Origin: Amoebidium appalachense
Lineage: Eukaryota; Ichthyosporea
Direction: 5' to 3'
Assembly: GCA_963693365.1 (NCBI GenBank)
Contig: CAVNZM010000018.1
Coordinates: 1,674,001 to 1,738,000 of the forward strand
DNA length: 64,000 nt
The notes under the pieces were generated by a model. That model was given only the letters and a program-made list of their open reading frames with translations. It ran no database searches and was not told the DNA's origin. Shown piece by piece: positions 1 through 23,710 of this stretch (the first letter of the stretch is position 1; every line of letters starts with the position of its first letter). Position numbers and translations under genes: made by a program.

Positions 1-594
1 GGGGAGGGAGAGTGCTCCAGGGACAGGGGCCTCCTGTCCTGCAGCTGTGGGGGGGGGGGGGAGGGGGGGGGGGGGGGGGGAGGGGGGGGGGGGGGGGGGG
101 GACACTTGCATGGTATTGTGACATTTTTTCCAGCCTAAATGCGTATACAAACGTGGAATCCGCGTGGGGGAATAGGGTCTTTTGCAGCGGAGGTGGTAAG
201 ATCTGGAAGGGGTCGAGGATGAAACAAACGCACAGCTGTTCCAGAAAGGGAAGTACCATGGATGGGCGGGCGAACGGGCAGTGCATGTATCCGGACGTCG
301 ACTGAAGGGCAGGGAGGTTTAAAGGGATGGAGCGGGGGCGGGCGGGGGGGGAGAAGGGAAGAGACGCGGGGTAGCTCCGGGGGGAGGTCAGGGGGAGGGG
401 AGTCAAAGCGGTGATCAAAGAAGGAGTGGGCCTGCCAGCGCGCGAAATAACAGATCTAAACCTGCCCGGGTGTACGTAACGTGCGTGGTGGCGGGGGCCG
501 AGGGGGCCGGGGGGGGGGGGGGGGGGGGGGATGCATGTTGTACATGTGACAAGGAAAGTTTGACTGGGAACGTATATCTACTACACGTACCCAC
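1..594. other. G-rich low-complexity DNA, no gene seen
   Basis: G-tracts at about 49-100 and 510-530 flank some 400 bases of ordinary-complexity sequence. The open frame at 12-305 is mostly poly-Gly from the G-tract and resembles nothing known. The region lies downstream of the minus-strand hydrolase gene. Confidence 0.5.
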
Positions 595-596
595 GG

Positions 597-1105
597 AAAA
601 TATGCATCCACTTTAACCGAATCCAGGTTATGTTGTCAAGGACCGAAGTGAAGACAGAATGACACATTCTTTTTTACAACGGATCCTGCCGTGAGATTAT
701 TCTGCTGCTAGCACGACTCTGTGTTCTTACAATTCTCTTAGACATGTCGTTTCATAATCATGTGTTCGGAGGTTGCATGCACCAACTCAACCCTTCTAAC
801 CCATTCCTCAGCCCCCCAGCCCCTCCCTCCCCCTCCCCCCCTCCCCCCCCCCCCCCCCCCCCGAAAATATGCATCCACTCTAACCGAATCCAGATTATGT
901 TGTCAAGGACCGAAGTGAAGACAGAATGACACGTTCTTTTTTCCAGCGGATCCTGCCGTGAGATTAGTCTGCTGCTAGCACGACTCTGTGTTCTTACAAT
1001 TCTCTTAGACATGTCGTTTCATTATCATGTGTTCGGAGGTTGCATGCACCAACTCAACCCTTCTAACCCATTCCTCAGCCCCCCAGCCCTCCCTCCCCCC
1101 TCCTC
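597..1105. repeat. Two tandem copies of a 267-bp unit
   Basis: The sequence starting tatgcatcca at 601 recurs at 868 with few changes, through a GGATCC-containing stretch, a tctcttagacatgtcg motif and a C-tract. Both copies end in C-tracts of different length. The unit lies just 3' of the FSH1-like gene and has no convincing coding content. Confidence 0.85.
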
Positions 1106-1229
1106 CCCCCCCCCCCCCCCCCCCCCCGCCCCCTTTCCCCCCTTCAGGCCCACCCCTCCCACCCCTTTCTATCCCTCCTTCAGTCAAAAAAAAAAAAAAG
1201 GGAGAGTGAATGACAGCACAGGGGGAAGA

Positions 1230-1919
1230 TCAGACATGGGAAGCCAAAAAAGCCGTAATGGTCTCCACTGACGCCTTGTCAGATGGAACAATGTGTGACC
1301 CTTGGAAGTTGTGCGTGCTCGCGTGCACGAAATTTCCCGCCAATTTCTCGCTGCGGGTTGTAGGTACCACTGTGTCCTGGTCCCCCCACACGTGCAAGGA
1401 GTGAACATGCGCCCATGGTCTCTCAAGCTGCACCCAATGATGCATGATTGTAGCACGTGGTAGGCCCCCACCAATGAAAACAGCCGTTTTCATACTTTCC
1501 AAATTAGGAAGGCGACCCGGTTCACTTCCTGCAAGTGCACACAGTACGTACGCGACCATTGCTCCTTGGCTGTAGCCCAGAACGCCGTGGATGGGTCCAT
1601 GGGTTTCCAGAACGTTTTTCAGATAGTCCAATGTTTCCGGATATCCGTTATATACTGTGCCGTTTTCTTTTGCCCTCCACCAAACCCTCTCATGATTCTC
1701 CTCGCTGCAAAACGTGTTTGTTTTTGGAGAGGGGGAGGGGGGAGGGTCGAGAATTGAACGGGTCGAGTCGGTGCTATAATCGGTTTTGTCAATGTGTGGG
1801 CCGTCAACGTAGAGAAGTTCTATGCCATTCTCGCGGAGGGTTCGGCGGAGGGCGGTGGTCTTTTCTCGAAGGATCTTCCCGTTTTGTTTGAACCCGTGAA
1901 AGCACAGAACACGTTTCAT
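1230..1919 (-). CDS. FSH1: FSH1/OVCA2-type serine hydrolase
   Basis: Intronless 229-codon frame from ATG at 1919-1917 to TGA at 1232-1230. The N-terminus MKRVLCFHGFKQNG matches the FSH family start (strand plus oxyanion region). The nucleophile elbow GYSQG is at residues 115-119 (Ser117), the acid is in GDQDTVVP at 179-186 (probably Asp182), and the base is His209 in GSHIVP, so the alpha/beta-hydrolase triad is complete and in order. The length suits the family (yeast FSH1, human OVCA2, about 225-245 aa). Substrate is not predictable; family members act on small esters. No signal peptide, so it is likely cytosolic. A CCAAT box and a palindromic CRE-like site lie about 460-540 bp upstream. Identification is firm, physiological role is not. 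Confidence 0.88.
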   Translation of the reverse strand: MKRVLCFHGFKQNGKILREKTTALRRTLRENGIELLYVDGPHIDKTDYSTDSTRSILDPPPSPSPKTNTFCSEENHERVWWRAKENGTVYNGYPETLDYLKNVLETHGPIHGVLGYSQGAMVAYVLCALAGSEPGRLPNLESMKTAVFIGGGLPRATIMHHWVQLERPWAHVHSLHVWGDQDTVVPTTRSEKLAGNFVHASTHNFQGSHIVPSDKASVETITAFLASHV

Positions 1920-2376
1920 TTTTGGGAATGTGTGTAAGGGATGAGGGGGCTGCTTTGTGTATGTGGGCCACAGTTCTTTTCGCTGATGGTTATGCTACCA
2001 AGGAAGTTACTGCTTATGTGTGTGAAACTGCGTTTATTATTGGTTGTTTATATATCAACATGTATCATGATATTACTGTTAATTTTTCGTTTAGTGTTGT
2101 CTCAACCGTGCACTGGCTCGTTCGTGTGTCATAGCGTTGGGTCGACGGTTTTCCAAATGGCAAAGGTTCAGATGATCTAGAATGGTCTTGTTCGTACAGG
2201 TAGGGCTCACTTTGTTGGTAGTTCACACGTGTGCATACTAAAGAAGCAAAAACCAAAAGTTTTTGTAAGTTACTAGGCTATGTACCTCGCTTGTCAAGCA
2301 TGCACCGTGAAACGTGTGCTCGAGGCTCCCAGCTGCAAGCGCGACATACCTTGTAATGGCGCCATTTTTGTCACGC

Positions 2377-2416
2377 TATCCAATCAGATGCCTTCGCGCT
2401 CCCTGCCGTGACGTCA
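2377..2416 (-). promoter_or_regulatory. CCAAT and CRE-like sites upstream of FSH1
   Basis: A CCAAT pentamer lies in ctatccaatcag near 2380, and the palindrome TGACGTCA is at 2409-2416. Both lie roughly 500 bp upstream of the FSH1 ATG. CCAAT boxes recur upstream of PITP and FPPS in this window. Regulatory role is inferred from motif and position only. Confidence 0.4.
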
Positions 2417-2479
2417 CTGAGTCGGAAGCCGGGAAGGGAAGATCATGCATGGGCATCTGCATGCGCGCAGTGTTTGTGG

Positions 2480-2537
<58 letters not shown>

Positions 2538-3204
2538 GCGTGTGCATACGTGTGTGTGAGTCTCTCTCTCTCTCTCTGTGTGTGTACGTGTGTGACACCG
2601 TGACGTGTACACATGTGCGCGCGCTTGTCTATGTACGTGCCAATATAGCTTGTACGTGCGCGTGTACGTGTGGGTGAGTGTGGGCTAACAGATATTGAAT
2701 ATAGGGGTGCAACGAGGGACCCAAGAAAATGGGCGGGTGTGTGAATGGGCGATTAAAATTTCCAGTCTTTCAGTATCGGGTTTAGGCTTTCTGTTGTTTT
2801 CATTTGCGGTGCTACCAAGAACACACCAGTGTGTCCCAACACCATAAATTTCGCTAGGCTAAGCCTAGGAAATTCCCTGGATCCTGCCAGAAAGTTGCAT
2901 AGTGGGGAAAGGAAAACACAAGAAAACTAACATTAATAATAAAGCGGATTTGGATACAGAGTATGAGCATAAAATAAGAGAGCATCACTGAAACTACCAT
3001 CCATACGTGTGTACAAGACTTAGTTTGTGTGTGCGTGTTGTGGCATGTATTTCATGTTGGTGTTGCTAGAATGTGTCCGTTTGCGGAACATCGAGAACGG
3101 ATCATGTAATTACCCTATTTCAAATTCCACAGAGCACACACCCTCCCGCGAACCGCAAAGCGCTAACACGGAGGAAGAGGGTAGTGAGCGAGTGTGTGCA
3201 TGTG

Positions 3205-3239
<35 letters not shown>

Positions 3240-3278
3240 TGTTCACATGTGTGCATGTCGTCATAGTACTAGAATTCT
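2417..3278. other. Intergenic DNA between FSH1 and CCT6
   Basis: Contains (GT)n at about 2480-2600 and 3200-3236, and ordinary sequence at 2700-3180 with no recognisable coding or RNA gene. It should hold the CCT6 3' UTR. I found no AATAAA on the minus strand here. Confidence 0.5.
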
Positions 3279-15336
<12,058 letters not shown>

Positions 15337-15495
15337 GGTGCCTGGGTGTATACGTGTACGTGTGTGTGCGTGTGTGTGGGTGTGGGTATGTGTGTGGTGG
15401 TGGTGGTGGGGGGGGGGGGGGGGGGGGAGAAGGGGGGTGGGTGGGTGAAGGGGGCGGAGGGGGGGGGGGGGGGAGGGGTGTGTGTGTGTGTGTGC

Positions 15496-15569
<74 letters not shown>

Positions 15570-15923
15570 CTGGGTGGGCGTGGCTGGGTGGGCCGAGCGG
15601 GTTAACTGTGTGTGTGTGGGCTGGGGGAGAAGGGGGTACGTGACTCGTTTTGTGCGTGCGTGTGTGGTGGTGGTGGTGGGGGCGGGGGAGGGGGGGGGGA
15701 ACCCCTTGGGGGGCGGGAGTGGAGGGAGGGCATGGGTATTTTGTGTGTGTGAGGTTTGTGAGCGTGTGCGGGTGTGTGTGGGGGGGGGGGGGGGGTGTGG
15801 GTGTGTGGATGTGTGTTGTGTGCTTGTTGGGTGGGTGCGTGAGTTGGGTGAGTGAATGATACAAAGAGAGGAAAAGAAAGCAAGAGTGAGAGAGGGAAGA
15901 GAGAGAGAGAAAGAGAGAGATGA

Positions 15924-15965
<42 letters not shown>

Positions 15966-16117
15966 GTGTGTATGTGGGGGGGGGGGGGGGGGGGGGGCCT
16001 GGATGGGTGTGCGTGTGGGGTAGAGAGAGAGAGTGTGTGTGTCTGTGTGTGTGTTTGTGTGTGTGTTTTGGCGGGCTGGATGAGTGTGCGTGTGGGGTGT
16101 CGATCGTGTGCGTGTAT

Positions 16118-16181
<64 letters not shown>

Positions 16182-16880
16182 TGCTTGTGTGTGTGGACAC
16201 ATCCATGTCTATAACGGAGTTAAAGCATGTGTGCGTAGGGCATGTGTAGACATGGTGTGTGATGTGGGTACACGTGTGTGTGTGCATGCGTGTGTATGAT
16301 TGTGTGGGTGTGTGCGCGCATGTGTGTGTGTGTGCACGTGTGTGTGTGTTGGTTGGTGGGTGGTTGGTGTGTTCTATTGTATAAAATCAAGGATGAAAGA
16401 TTGTGATGGTGTGGGTGTGTGCGAAGATGAGCACATAAGGAGTATACAACAATAATACAACCCATCATTTAAGGGACCGTAGGGAGAGGGGGGAGAGGGG
16501 GAAGAGAGAAAGCGGGAAGGAGAGACGGGGAATGAAAATAAGCAGACTAAATGGAAAGCAAAGTCCAAAAACCGTTTTGAAAGTACACCAAGGGATGGAG
16601 AGCCACAGACATAAAATATTAAATTTCCGTATGGAGTCATCAGTGTAATTTCTTTGCGCGCAGGTAGAACAAGTTTGACTGCTAACGCGCCTATCCCTGC
16701 CGTGCTTGTTTGTTGTCGTGTAAACATGGTGTGTGTGTTGGCAGTGTATGTATTATCGTGTCCCTCTGCACATGCATGCAGCACATGCTTCATGTGTGCT
16801 CTGTATGTAAGTGTGGGTGTGTGTGTGTGTGCGCGCGCGCGCACCATGGTGTGTACACTCGTCATTATGCGTGTCCCTGC

Positions 16881-16917
<37 letters not shown>

Positions 16918-17460
16918 GTTCTCAAAGTAGGTGCTTGTATTTGCCACGGGACATAGCGTGCGTGTACAGATGAATTGATGCTGGTGGGCTTATAGAGAGC
17001 ACTGTACAAATCCGTGTTCACTCCTTCGCATCTTCTTTCCATTCTGCATCCTTCCAAGACCCCTCCTCCCAGATCCGTAGGGTCTCTCTCACTCCGACTC
17101 ACCCCCCTTATGCTTTCAACCCTTCTCCGCTATTTTCCAATCTCGCCCTATTCACCTGTGCTCTTCAATCGACACAGCCAAAACATCACTAATTCACACT
17201 AGATCAAAATTTTTCCATCCCTCTAAATCAGTACGATAACATAGAGAAAAACAACGCCCTCCCTACCCAGGAAAGATCCCGCCCACCCACCTTATTGAGA
17301 AATCCCTCGCTCTTTTCAATAAACCGTGTCTCTGATCGTAACGTCCAACAACCCCGCTAGCAGGGAAAAAAAAAGAGAGAAGAAAAATGTAAGGGGAGTA
17401 AACAAATCCTCTCTCTCTCTCGCCTAACAACAAGCCTGTGTGTGTTTTGGTTCAAAGTTT
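15337..17460. other. CCT6 5' region: repeats, possible 5' UTR intron
   Basis: From 15340 to 16370 the DNA is mostly G-tracts, (GT)n and (GA)n. The ACCCAG/GCACCATG context at the CCT6 start looks like a UTR intron acceptor, and a minus-strand GTGAGT at 17102-17097 is a candidate donor. Ordinary-complexity sequence at 16380-17460 has no gene I recognise; frames such as 16374-17102 (-) are not family-like. Confidence 0.4.
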
Positions 17461-17540
17461 TTGTGTCAAGAACCGGAAATTTTGGCGCGAAACACACACG
17501 TGATGTGTGACGTAATCACTGACCGCAAACATGCATCGCG
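17461..17540. promoter_or_regulatory. Putative bidirectional CCT6/ATP11 promoter
   Basis: Within 80 bp: an ETS-like ACCGGAAAT at 17472-17480, an exact E2F consensus TTTGGCGCGAAA at 17481-17492, and a CRE-like TGACGTAA at 17508-17515, with gcgcaaattgcgc just beyond. The stretch lies between divergent genes (CCT6 on minus, ATP11 on plus) in repeat-free DNA. Motif-based inference. Confidence 0.5.
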
Positions 17541-17873
17541 CAAATTGCGCATCTGAACGGTTGAAATCTTATCTATTAGAAAAAGCACTTGTACAGATAT
17601 CGATTGATGTGATACCAAGACTCTAATGCGATTGCATATTGAGTCGTTTCCTGAATGACTTTATGTAACCCCTTAAAAACTTTGTCTGGCGGCTCGAGGT
17701 GCTGGCCGGGAGAAAAACACGCGGCGCGGCTGCTCAGCCACCGAATATTCTTGGGGTTTTTTTTTGCTCCCTATACAGTGGCCTTTTTTTGCCCCCTTAT
17801 TTTGACGGGGCAAAAATACTCCTTTTCTCGTTACTGACTTATTATATAAAGCGAATAAGTAGCACAATCAACC

Positions 17874-18539
17874 ATGATTTTGACACAGATTCCACATTTG
17901 GTGTCAGCGCCACTGCACCACGCCATGAAGTCACCCCTTCAGCTTGTGTTCATACGTTCCATGTCCATCCTCCCACCCAACCTTCCCCCACCCGCACCGG
18001 CACCAGACAAGCTCGATGGAGTAGTGCATGTTGACCTGCTTAAGAAGCTATCACCAGAAAGAATACGGGACATCTGGCTGGAACATCACATGAAGAAAGA
18101 TGATGCATTCTCTGACATCATGACCGATGAGCAGTACGCACGGGTGTTGCACAGAGGGTATGAGTGCCCCATGTTTGTCATGCCTGTAGCGAAAAAGGGC
18201 GGGTCTGCCTACTACACCCTCGTGGCGCAATTCCAGGCAAAGCACATTCTTTTCACCTTCCTGGACGAGTTTAGACGAAACCCGCGCTCGCAGCCCTGGT
18301 TTACCGTGACGATGTTTGATGAGTTTGCCAAGGATGAAAAGAAGAAGATGGTGCTTGTGAGGGGCCTGGTTACGCAAACGAACAGGATAAACAAGGGGGA
18401 GGCCGACACAACGTGGCGCGTGCTGCGCAAGATTTATGCAAACGACGCCGACTACAACTCTCTCGTGGTTCCTTTCAACAAGCGGCCAAACGAGTTTCAA
18501 TTTGAGCGCCTGTTGCATAGAGTGGGTATCAGGAACTAA
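17874..18539 (+). CDS. ATP11: ATP11 family F1-ATPase assembly factor
   Basis: Intronless, 221 codons, ATG 17874 to TAA. From about residue 53 it follows the ATP11/ATPAF1 family: LLKKLSPERIRDIWLEHH, a CPMFVMPV segment, YYTLVAQFQAKHILFTFLDEF, then PWFTVTMFDEFAKDEKKKMVLVRG. Family members are mitochondrial matrix chaperones that bind free F1 beta subunit before alpha3beta3 assembly. The first 45 residues contain basic and hydroxylated residues without acidic ones (HHAMKSPLQLVFIRSMS), compatible with a mitochondrial presequence. At 221 aa it is shorter than human or yeast proteins (about 320), missing mainly N-terminal sequence. A later Met (20 or 30) is an alternative start. No canonical AATAAA seen close downstream. 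Confidence 0.88.
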   Translation: MILTQIPHLVSAPLHHAMKSPLQLVFIRSMSILPPNLPPPAPAPDKLDGVVHVDLLKKLSPERIRDIWLEHHMKKDDAFSDIMTDEQYARVLHRGYECPMFVMPVAKKGGSAYYTLVAQFQAKHILFTFLDEFRRNPRSQPWFTVTMFDEFAKDEKKKMVLVRGLVTQTNRINKGEADTTWRVLRKIYANDADYNSLVVPFNKRPNEFQFERLLHRVGIRN

Positions 18540-18626
18540 TCTCCACATGTTATTTTTTTTTTTCTGAGACATGAATATTTCTGTATTTGTAGATACTGAT
18601 ATGAGTTAGCGTCCTGGTGTTCCCTC

Positions 18627-18673
<47 letters not shown>

Positions 18674-18923
18674 CTCCCTCCCTCACCTCGTGCTCATATG
18701 CCATATTCGTTCAGCCACTGCTCCTTACTTTTGCTTGAAACCTAATGCTGATGGAACTTAACCACATTGCATGTGCATATTTTCTTTGCATCAGAGGTAT
18801 TGCGTTTTCTGTGAAGCAATTATGGATTGGTTGTGTGCTTGTACAGGTCACCAGGTAGATGGTAGCGCTTACATGTCCGTACACAAAGAGAACACGTACC
18901 TGTGTTCGTGTATACGCGCAACA

Positions 18924-18967
<44 letters not shown>

Positions 18968-20121
18968 CCCACATGTGCGTGACTGCATGCTAATAACAAC
19001 ATGGTATCGTGAAGGAGGTATTAGCAAAACAGTATTGAATGTATTCTTTCTATCCTCTTGTAATTTTAATTCGTGAAGTCGCTTTGTGCAGAATGTCACA
19101 AAGAGCACACCAAACAGAAGAGTACTGTATACAGGGAACGATAATCTCGCCTCTTTTCTCCTGCCTTGTTCGGCTTGTTAATCTATTGCACTATGCTAGC
19201 TTGTGTGAGTGTGTGGGAAGATGGATGTTGGATTTTTCCGGTGTACAAGCCCTTGCTGGCCGAGGGAAACAGAAAATGTGCGCCAGCACGTGTCCACCCT
19301 ATGTTATCTAACCGAGCTATGTTATTGGTGCCATTTTTAATGCGGCTTTTGCTTTATGTGACACCCCCCACACACACACACACACCCACACACACACACA
19401 CACAAACAAACAACAACAAAAACAACCAACCAACCACCCCTAAACACACACACATACACCGCCACCGCCACCACATATGTACAGTATACTAAATGTGTTC
19501 AAGTATATCACGTGTACTACTTACACGGTTGATTAAATCAGACGTTTTGCTTCCTTATATAGGTAATATTCCTTATGTTTTGCTTCCTAATGTTGGTAAT
19601 ATTTCCTATGTTTTGCTTCCATTTGTATATGGTTGCCACCCTCGAGTACAGTTGCATTGCAATGCGCCGTTGAAGACTACTATCCCCCCCCCCCCCCCCC
19701 CCCCCCCCCTCCAAAAAGAGAGAGAGAGAGAGAGAGAAGAAAAGAAAAAGAAAACAAGAAAAGGAAAGAAAGAAAAGAAAAGCAAAGAAACAAAGTTAAA
19801 GAGATTATCAGGGAGCTCCGGGAGGGGAGGGGGGCGGGGGGGGGGGGGGGGGGGGGGGGGGGTATTCTGTTTCAGACAAGTATAACTGGCTGTTGCAAGT
19901 ATACTAGCGATCGAGCAACACCATTGCACGTGATGCAAAGTGCAAACAGTGTGCACATAAAAAGCAGGGGTGCGATCCGCCGCTGCACCTTCGAAAAAAT
20001 TCTCATATGATTGGGCGAAAAGGGGGGATGGCAGGGGGGCAAATCTTTGGGATTCGAAAAGAGAGAGAAAGCTGGAGAGATCTGGAGAGATCTAGAGACA
20101 GATTGATCTATGATAGAGAAA

Positions 20122-20152
<31 letters not shown>

Positions 20153-20310
20153 GCCCGGAGAGTGACACATGATCCTGAATGCTATGTACGAGCGTACGGC
20201 GGAACACAATCACTGCAGGAGGAAAGAGGAAACAAACTTGTAATGAGCCCAAAATCCAAAATCAAGACGTGTGCAGTGGATATCGTCAGAGGCTGAGACC
20301 ATATCCCAGT
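18540..20310. other. Gene-poor DNA downstream of ATP11
   Basis: Holds (CA)n at 18645-18670 and 18926-18964, and three copies of a roughly 33-bp unit around ttttgcttcct at 19541-19625. There is a C-tract at 19685-19710, a G-tract at 19838-19862, and a weak A-family fragment near 19925-19970. No coding region recognised. Confidence 0.5.
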
Positions 20311-20312
20311 GG

Positions 20313-20467
20313 GCCGGGGTTTACGCTGTTTACTCGAGGCAAAGAGAGACCAGTCTCAGGTATGGGGGGTTTTTGCTCGGAATATCCCCTCAGCGGTATA
20401 TCATGATCACGTACATAGATGTCGGGTGATGATTATATATCAGGGTTTACTTCTCTACGAGACACCA
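20313..20467 (+). repeat. Dispersed repeat, inverted partner at 48.8 kb
   Basis: About 150 bp, from ccggggtttacgctgtttac to cagggtttacttctctacga, recurs in reverse complement at 48832-48985 with few differences. Here it abuts the LINE poly-A; at 48.7 kb it is followed (minus strand) by about 100 bp and a T-tract. Function unknown. Confidence 0.8.
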
Positions 20468-20503
20468 TAAAGACTAAGAAAAATCAATTAGTTGGGGTTC
20501 CCC

Positions 20504-20504
<1 letters not shown>

Positions 20505-20541
<37 letters not shown>

Positions 20542-20571
20542 CGGGCTCCCCTGAGTCACTCGGTATCAGCT

Positions 20572-20645
<74 letters not shown>

Positions 20646-22430
20646 TAGAATTTTGTAATGATGTGTTTCTCAAGCCAATCAATACATCTAATAAACAGGT
20701 CGTAGTTACGCGTGTTTAGTATAAAATCAAGGATGTTGTAATTCTCAGGTAGGCTATCTTTCTGGGTGTCTGTTGTGAATGTGACGTGTGTGTGTTGCGG
20801 TATTATGTGGTCTATCAAACTATATTTGGTGATACATGACCGTTTAAACTGGTGTGTGTGTGTGCGTTGTTTGGGCATGCAAACGATGCCACCTTTTACG
20901 TATTAGATCTCCACTGTATAGCACGTGTACAGTAAAAGCGTGGTATGTGATCAATAATACCATCAGCTAGAGAAAGACCAATTCTACAGGAAGGTAATTG
21001 TATTTAGGTGTTACATATTTGCGAGTGCCATATTTGGTAATATTGTTAAGGCGGTCATTATATATAAAACGAGACATAAGGCTTAGTTTTTCAAGGTGTA
21101 TGCTTTCATCGGGTCTGGTGTCGTGTGGTATCTTTTTCCATTTGTTATATTGCGTAATTATCTTGTGATTGTGTACATGTCTAATAAGTAAGTGGCAGTC
21201 CAAAGTCACACGGCACACTTTTGCGGGGTTTATTTGTATTTTTGCCCGGGGGAAAAGGATAGAGAGAGGGAAGGAAAGAGGGGAGAGGTGAGGAGGGGAC
21301 AGGTCGGATAGAGAAGAGAGGGTGAGAGGGCAAATACTTCTTTAAGCGGCTTATGTGCTAATTGAATTTCAGCGCGAGATGGGATACTCTAGCAGCTATT
21401 GGGACCGGACCATATATCGAAAGCGCTACAGGCCCAGGTTTAGAACAGTTGTTAGATAAAAAGGAGGCAACTTCTGCTTCAAGGAAATTTGCCAAGGGTT
21501 TAAGCTCTCTAGTTCTCTCTTTCTTGATCCAAGCGGCGAGAAGGGGTAAACCATATTCACATGCCGGGAAGACAAAAGTGCGAATAAATGTAAGTCTAAT
21601 AGAAGGATGGAGGGGTGTGTATTTCAAAATATTAGCAGAGAAGAAAGCTAACCGCTTACGAGCCAGCTCTACCCTCTTTTCGACCATATGGGAAAACATA
21701 ACACCAACAGAATTAACCGGAACACCAAGATATTTGTATTCTGGGACTATAGGTACAGGTTTAGATGATAATGTAAATGTGTGTAAATTGTTAGCTATAT
21801 CAGGTACAAGAACACCACATTTGTCTATGTTAAGGATCATAAGGTTTGCCTTGCACCACTCTGACACTACATCGAACAATCTTTGCAGGCGTCTAGGGGT
21901 ACGGGCAAGGAGGGACAGATCATCAGCATAGAGAAGTGCAGGCGGAAAGTTAAATTATTAATAGGGTCATCATTTTCGGCATAAATCTTGACAGCCAAAT
22001 CATCTATAAATAGATTAAACAAAAAGGGGCTAAGCAATGAACCCTGCAAGAGACCTCTAGTACGAGCAAAACCATATGAAAGATGCCCATTAACCACAGC
22101 TCTACCATAGGTTTGAGACAAGAGTGCTTCTAACAGAACACCAATGCAGTGTGGTACACCCCGTGCAGCAAGCTTTTCCCATAGGAGACCAGGGAAGACA
22201 GAATCGTAAGCAGTTTTCCAATCAATAAAACCAACATATCGTGCACCAACTTGCATAGAATCGTGCAGTGCCATTATTTGAACATAACATGAATTATATC
22301 CCAATGAAAACACACCTTTGAACGTATATATTTTATTGATAAAGTGAAAGGCACTGGTTCCGGCCCAACACCCACCGCTGGCCAGCTCTGTCATCATTCA
22401 AAAACCCGACAACCAAAAAAGCTAGAAATT
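20505..22430 (-). mobile_element. 5'-truncated non-LTR retrotransposon (LINE)
   Basis: About 1.9 kb ending in a 37-base A-tail (T-run 20505-20541 on plus). Order in sense: reverse transcriptase (22397 to about 21358), a pyrimidine-rich linker, a C-terminal region (21218-20645), (CA)n, then a conserved GCTGATACCGAGTG box and poly-A. The A-tail and absence of LTRs indicate target-primed retrotransposition. It lies tail to tail of FPPS, 400 bp past its stop. The 3' 600 bp recur inverted at 32.9-33.6 kb. Confidence 0.85.
21358..22397 (-). pseudogene. LINE reverse transcriptase, frameshifted
   Basis: The first frame carries RT motifs: FIDWKTAYDSV (motif A region), then RGLLQGSLLSPFLFNLFIDDL (motif B region). 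The catalytic LLYADDLSLLA is present but in a different frame. A 1-base indel near 21945-21955, before the TTTCCGCC codons, splits it from the upstream frame. After the box the second frame continues NIDKCGVLV and YKYLGVPVN, the usual thumb-side motifs. The 5' half (endonuclease, ORF1) is absent. Inactive copy. Confidence 0.85.
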
Positions 22431-22563
22431 TCGAGATGTGGGGACAGAAACAGAAAAAACGGGGGAAATTATAACATTTCCAATGCATATCACTGATGTG
22501 CATGCGTTTGTATGACTAAACGGCATCTACATACCATTGGCATAATACTAGGATTTGGGAATT

Positions 22564-22569
22564 TTTATT
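22564..22569 (-). promoter_or_regulatory. Candidate FPPS poly(A) signal AATAAA
   Basis: TTTATT on plus reads AATAAA on the minus strand, 263 nt past the FPPS stop and before the LINE. Position is plausible for cleavage; no transcript evidence. Confidence 0.45.
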
Positions 22570-22831
22570 AGTAATGAAAAATGCACTAGGTACATGTGTG
22601 TGTATGTGTGTGTCTGTGTGTTCATGTGTGTGCGCGCGCGCAGGTACGCGCCCGCGAGTCTATGTGTTGTAAGTGCAAATGTGCGATCACGTGAGCATAG
22701 TCGACTAGGTGAGCACGCACCACGTTTGTTCCTCGATCAAGTGCAAAAACTATGCTATCTTTACACAGGGTCCCCCAATAGAGACCCTTTTCCTATTGGA
22801 GGAATATCACGTCTGCAGAAGTATTTGTGGC

Positions 22832-23673
22832 TCACTTTTGGCGCTTGAAGATTTTCTTTGCAAAGTCCATAAAAACGGCCTCAGGGATGGAGCCGGCCTC
22901 CTTCTTGATGAGGTCCAAAAGCTGTACGTGTACGTGTACATGTGTGTGTGTACGTGTGTGTGTACGTGTACGTGTGTGTGTGTACGTGTCTGTACGTGTG
23001 TACGTGTGTGTGTACGTGTGTGTGTGTACGTGTGTGTGTGTGTACGTGTGTGTGTACGTGTGTGTGTGTACGTGTGTGTGTGTGTGCGCGTGCGCACGCG
23101 CTTTCATGTGGTGTGAGTGAGTATGGGAGTGAGTGAGCGAGTGAGTGTCCGCCTGTGTGTGTGCCCATGGGTGCACGTGTTTGCATTCATGTGCACGTAC
23201 GTATGATTATGTTGGGGCAAAAAAAAAAAAAAAAAAAAAAAAAAGGCAGAGATATTTTGAAATTAAGGAAAATAACCATACCATGCGAAGTATTCCCATC
23301 TCTCTCCACATATACACATATGCACCCTTTCTTCTCCCCCCCACCCCCCCTCCCCCCAGAGACACACACACACACACACACACACCCTCTCTTCCCCTCT
23401 CCCTCGTTCCTCTCTCTCTCCCTCCCCCCTGTCATGTGCACACACACATAGGCTCTCTTTTGTCCCCTCCCCCTTCCCCCCCCCCCCTCTTTCTTGCTCC
23501 CTCTCTCTTTCCCCTTCCTCACCTCTCTCCATTCCCTTCTCTCACTCTCTCTCATGCACGCACACACAAACACACATCCTCTATCTCGGCTAACACCCCC
23601 ACCCCCCCCCTCTCTCGTGTGCTCCCCCCTCTCTACTCCCTTCTCTCTCGTCATTTCGCTCTCTCTCTCTTTC

Positions 23674-23710
<37 letters not shown>

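Noticed and set aside
16374-17102. 242-codon minus-strand frame
   Set aside because: Partly (CA)n, no family motif, and it spans the likely CCT6 5' UTR/promoter region.
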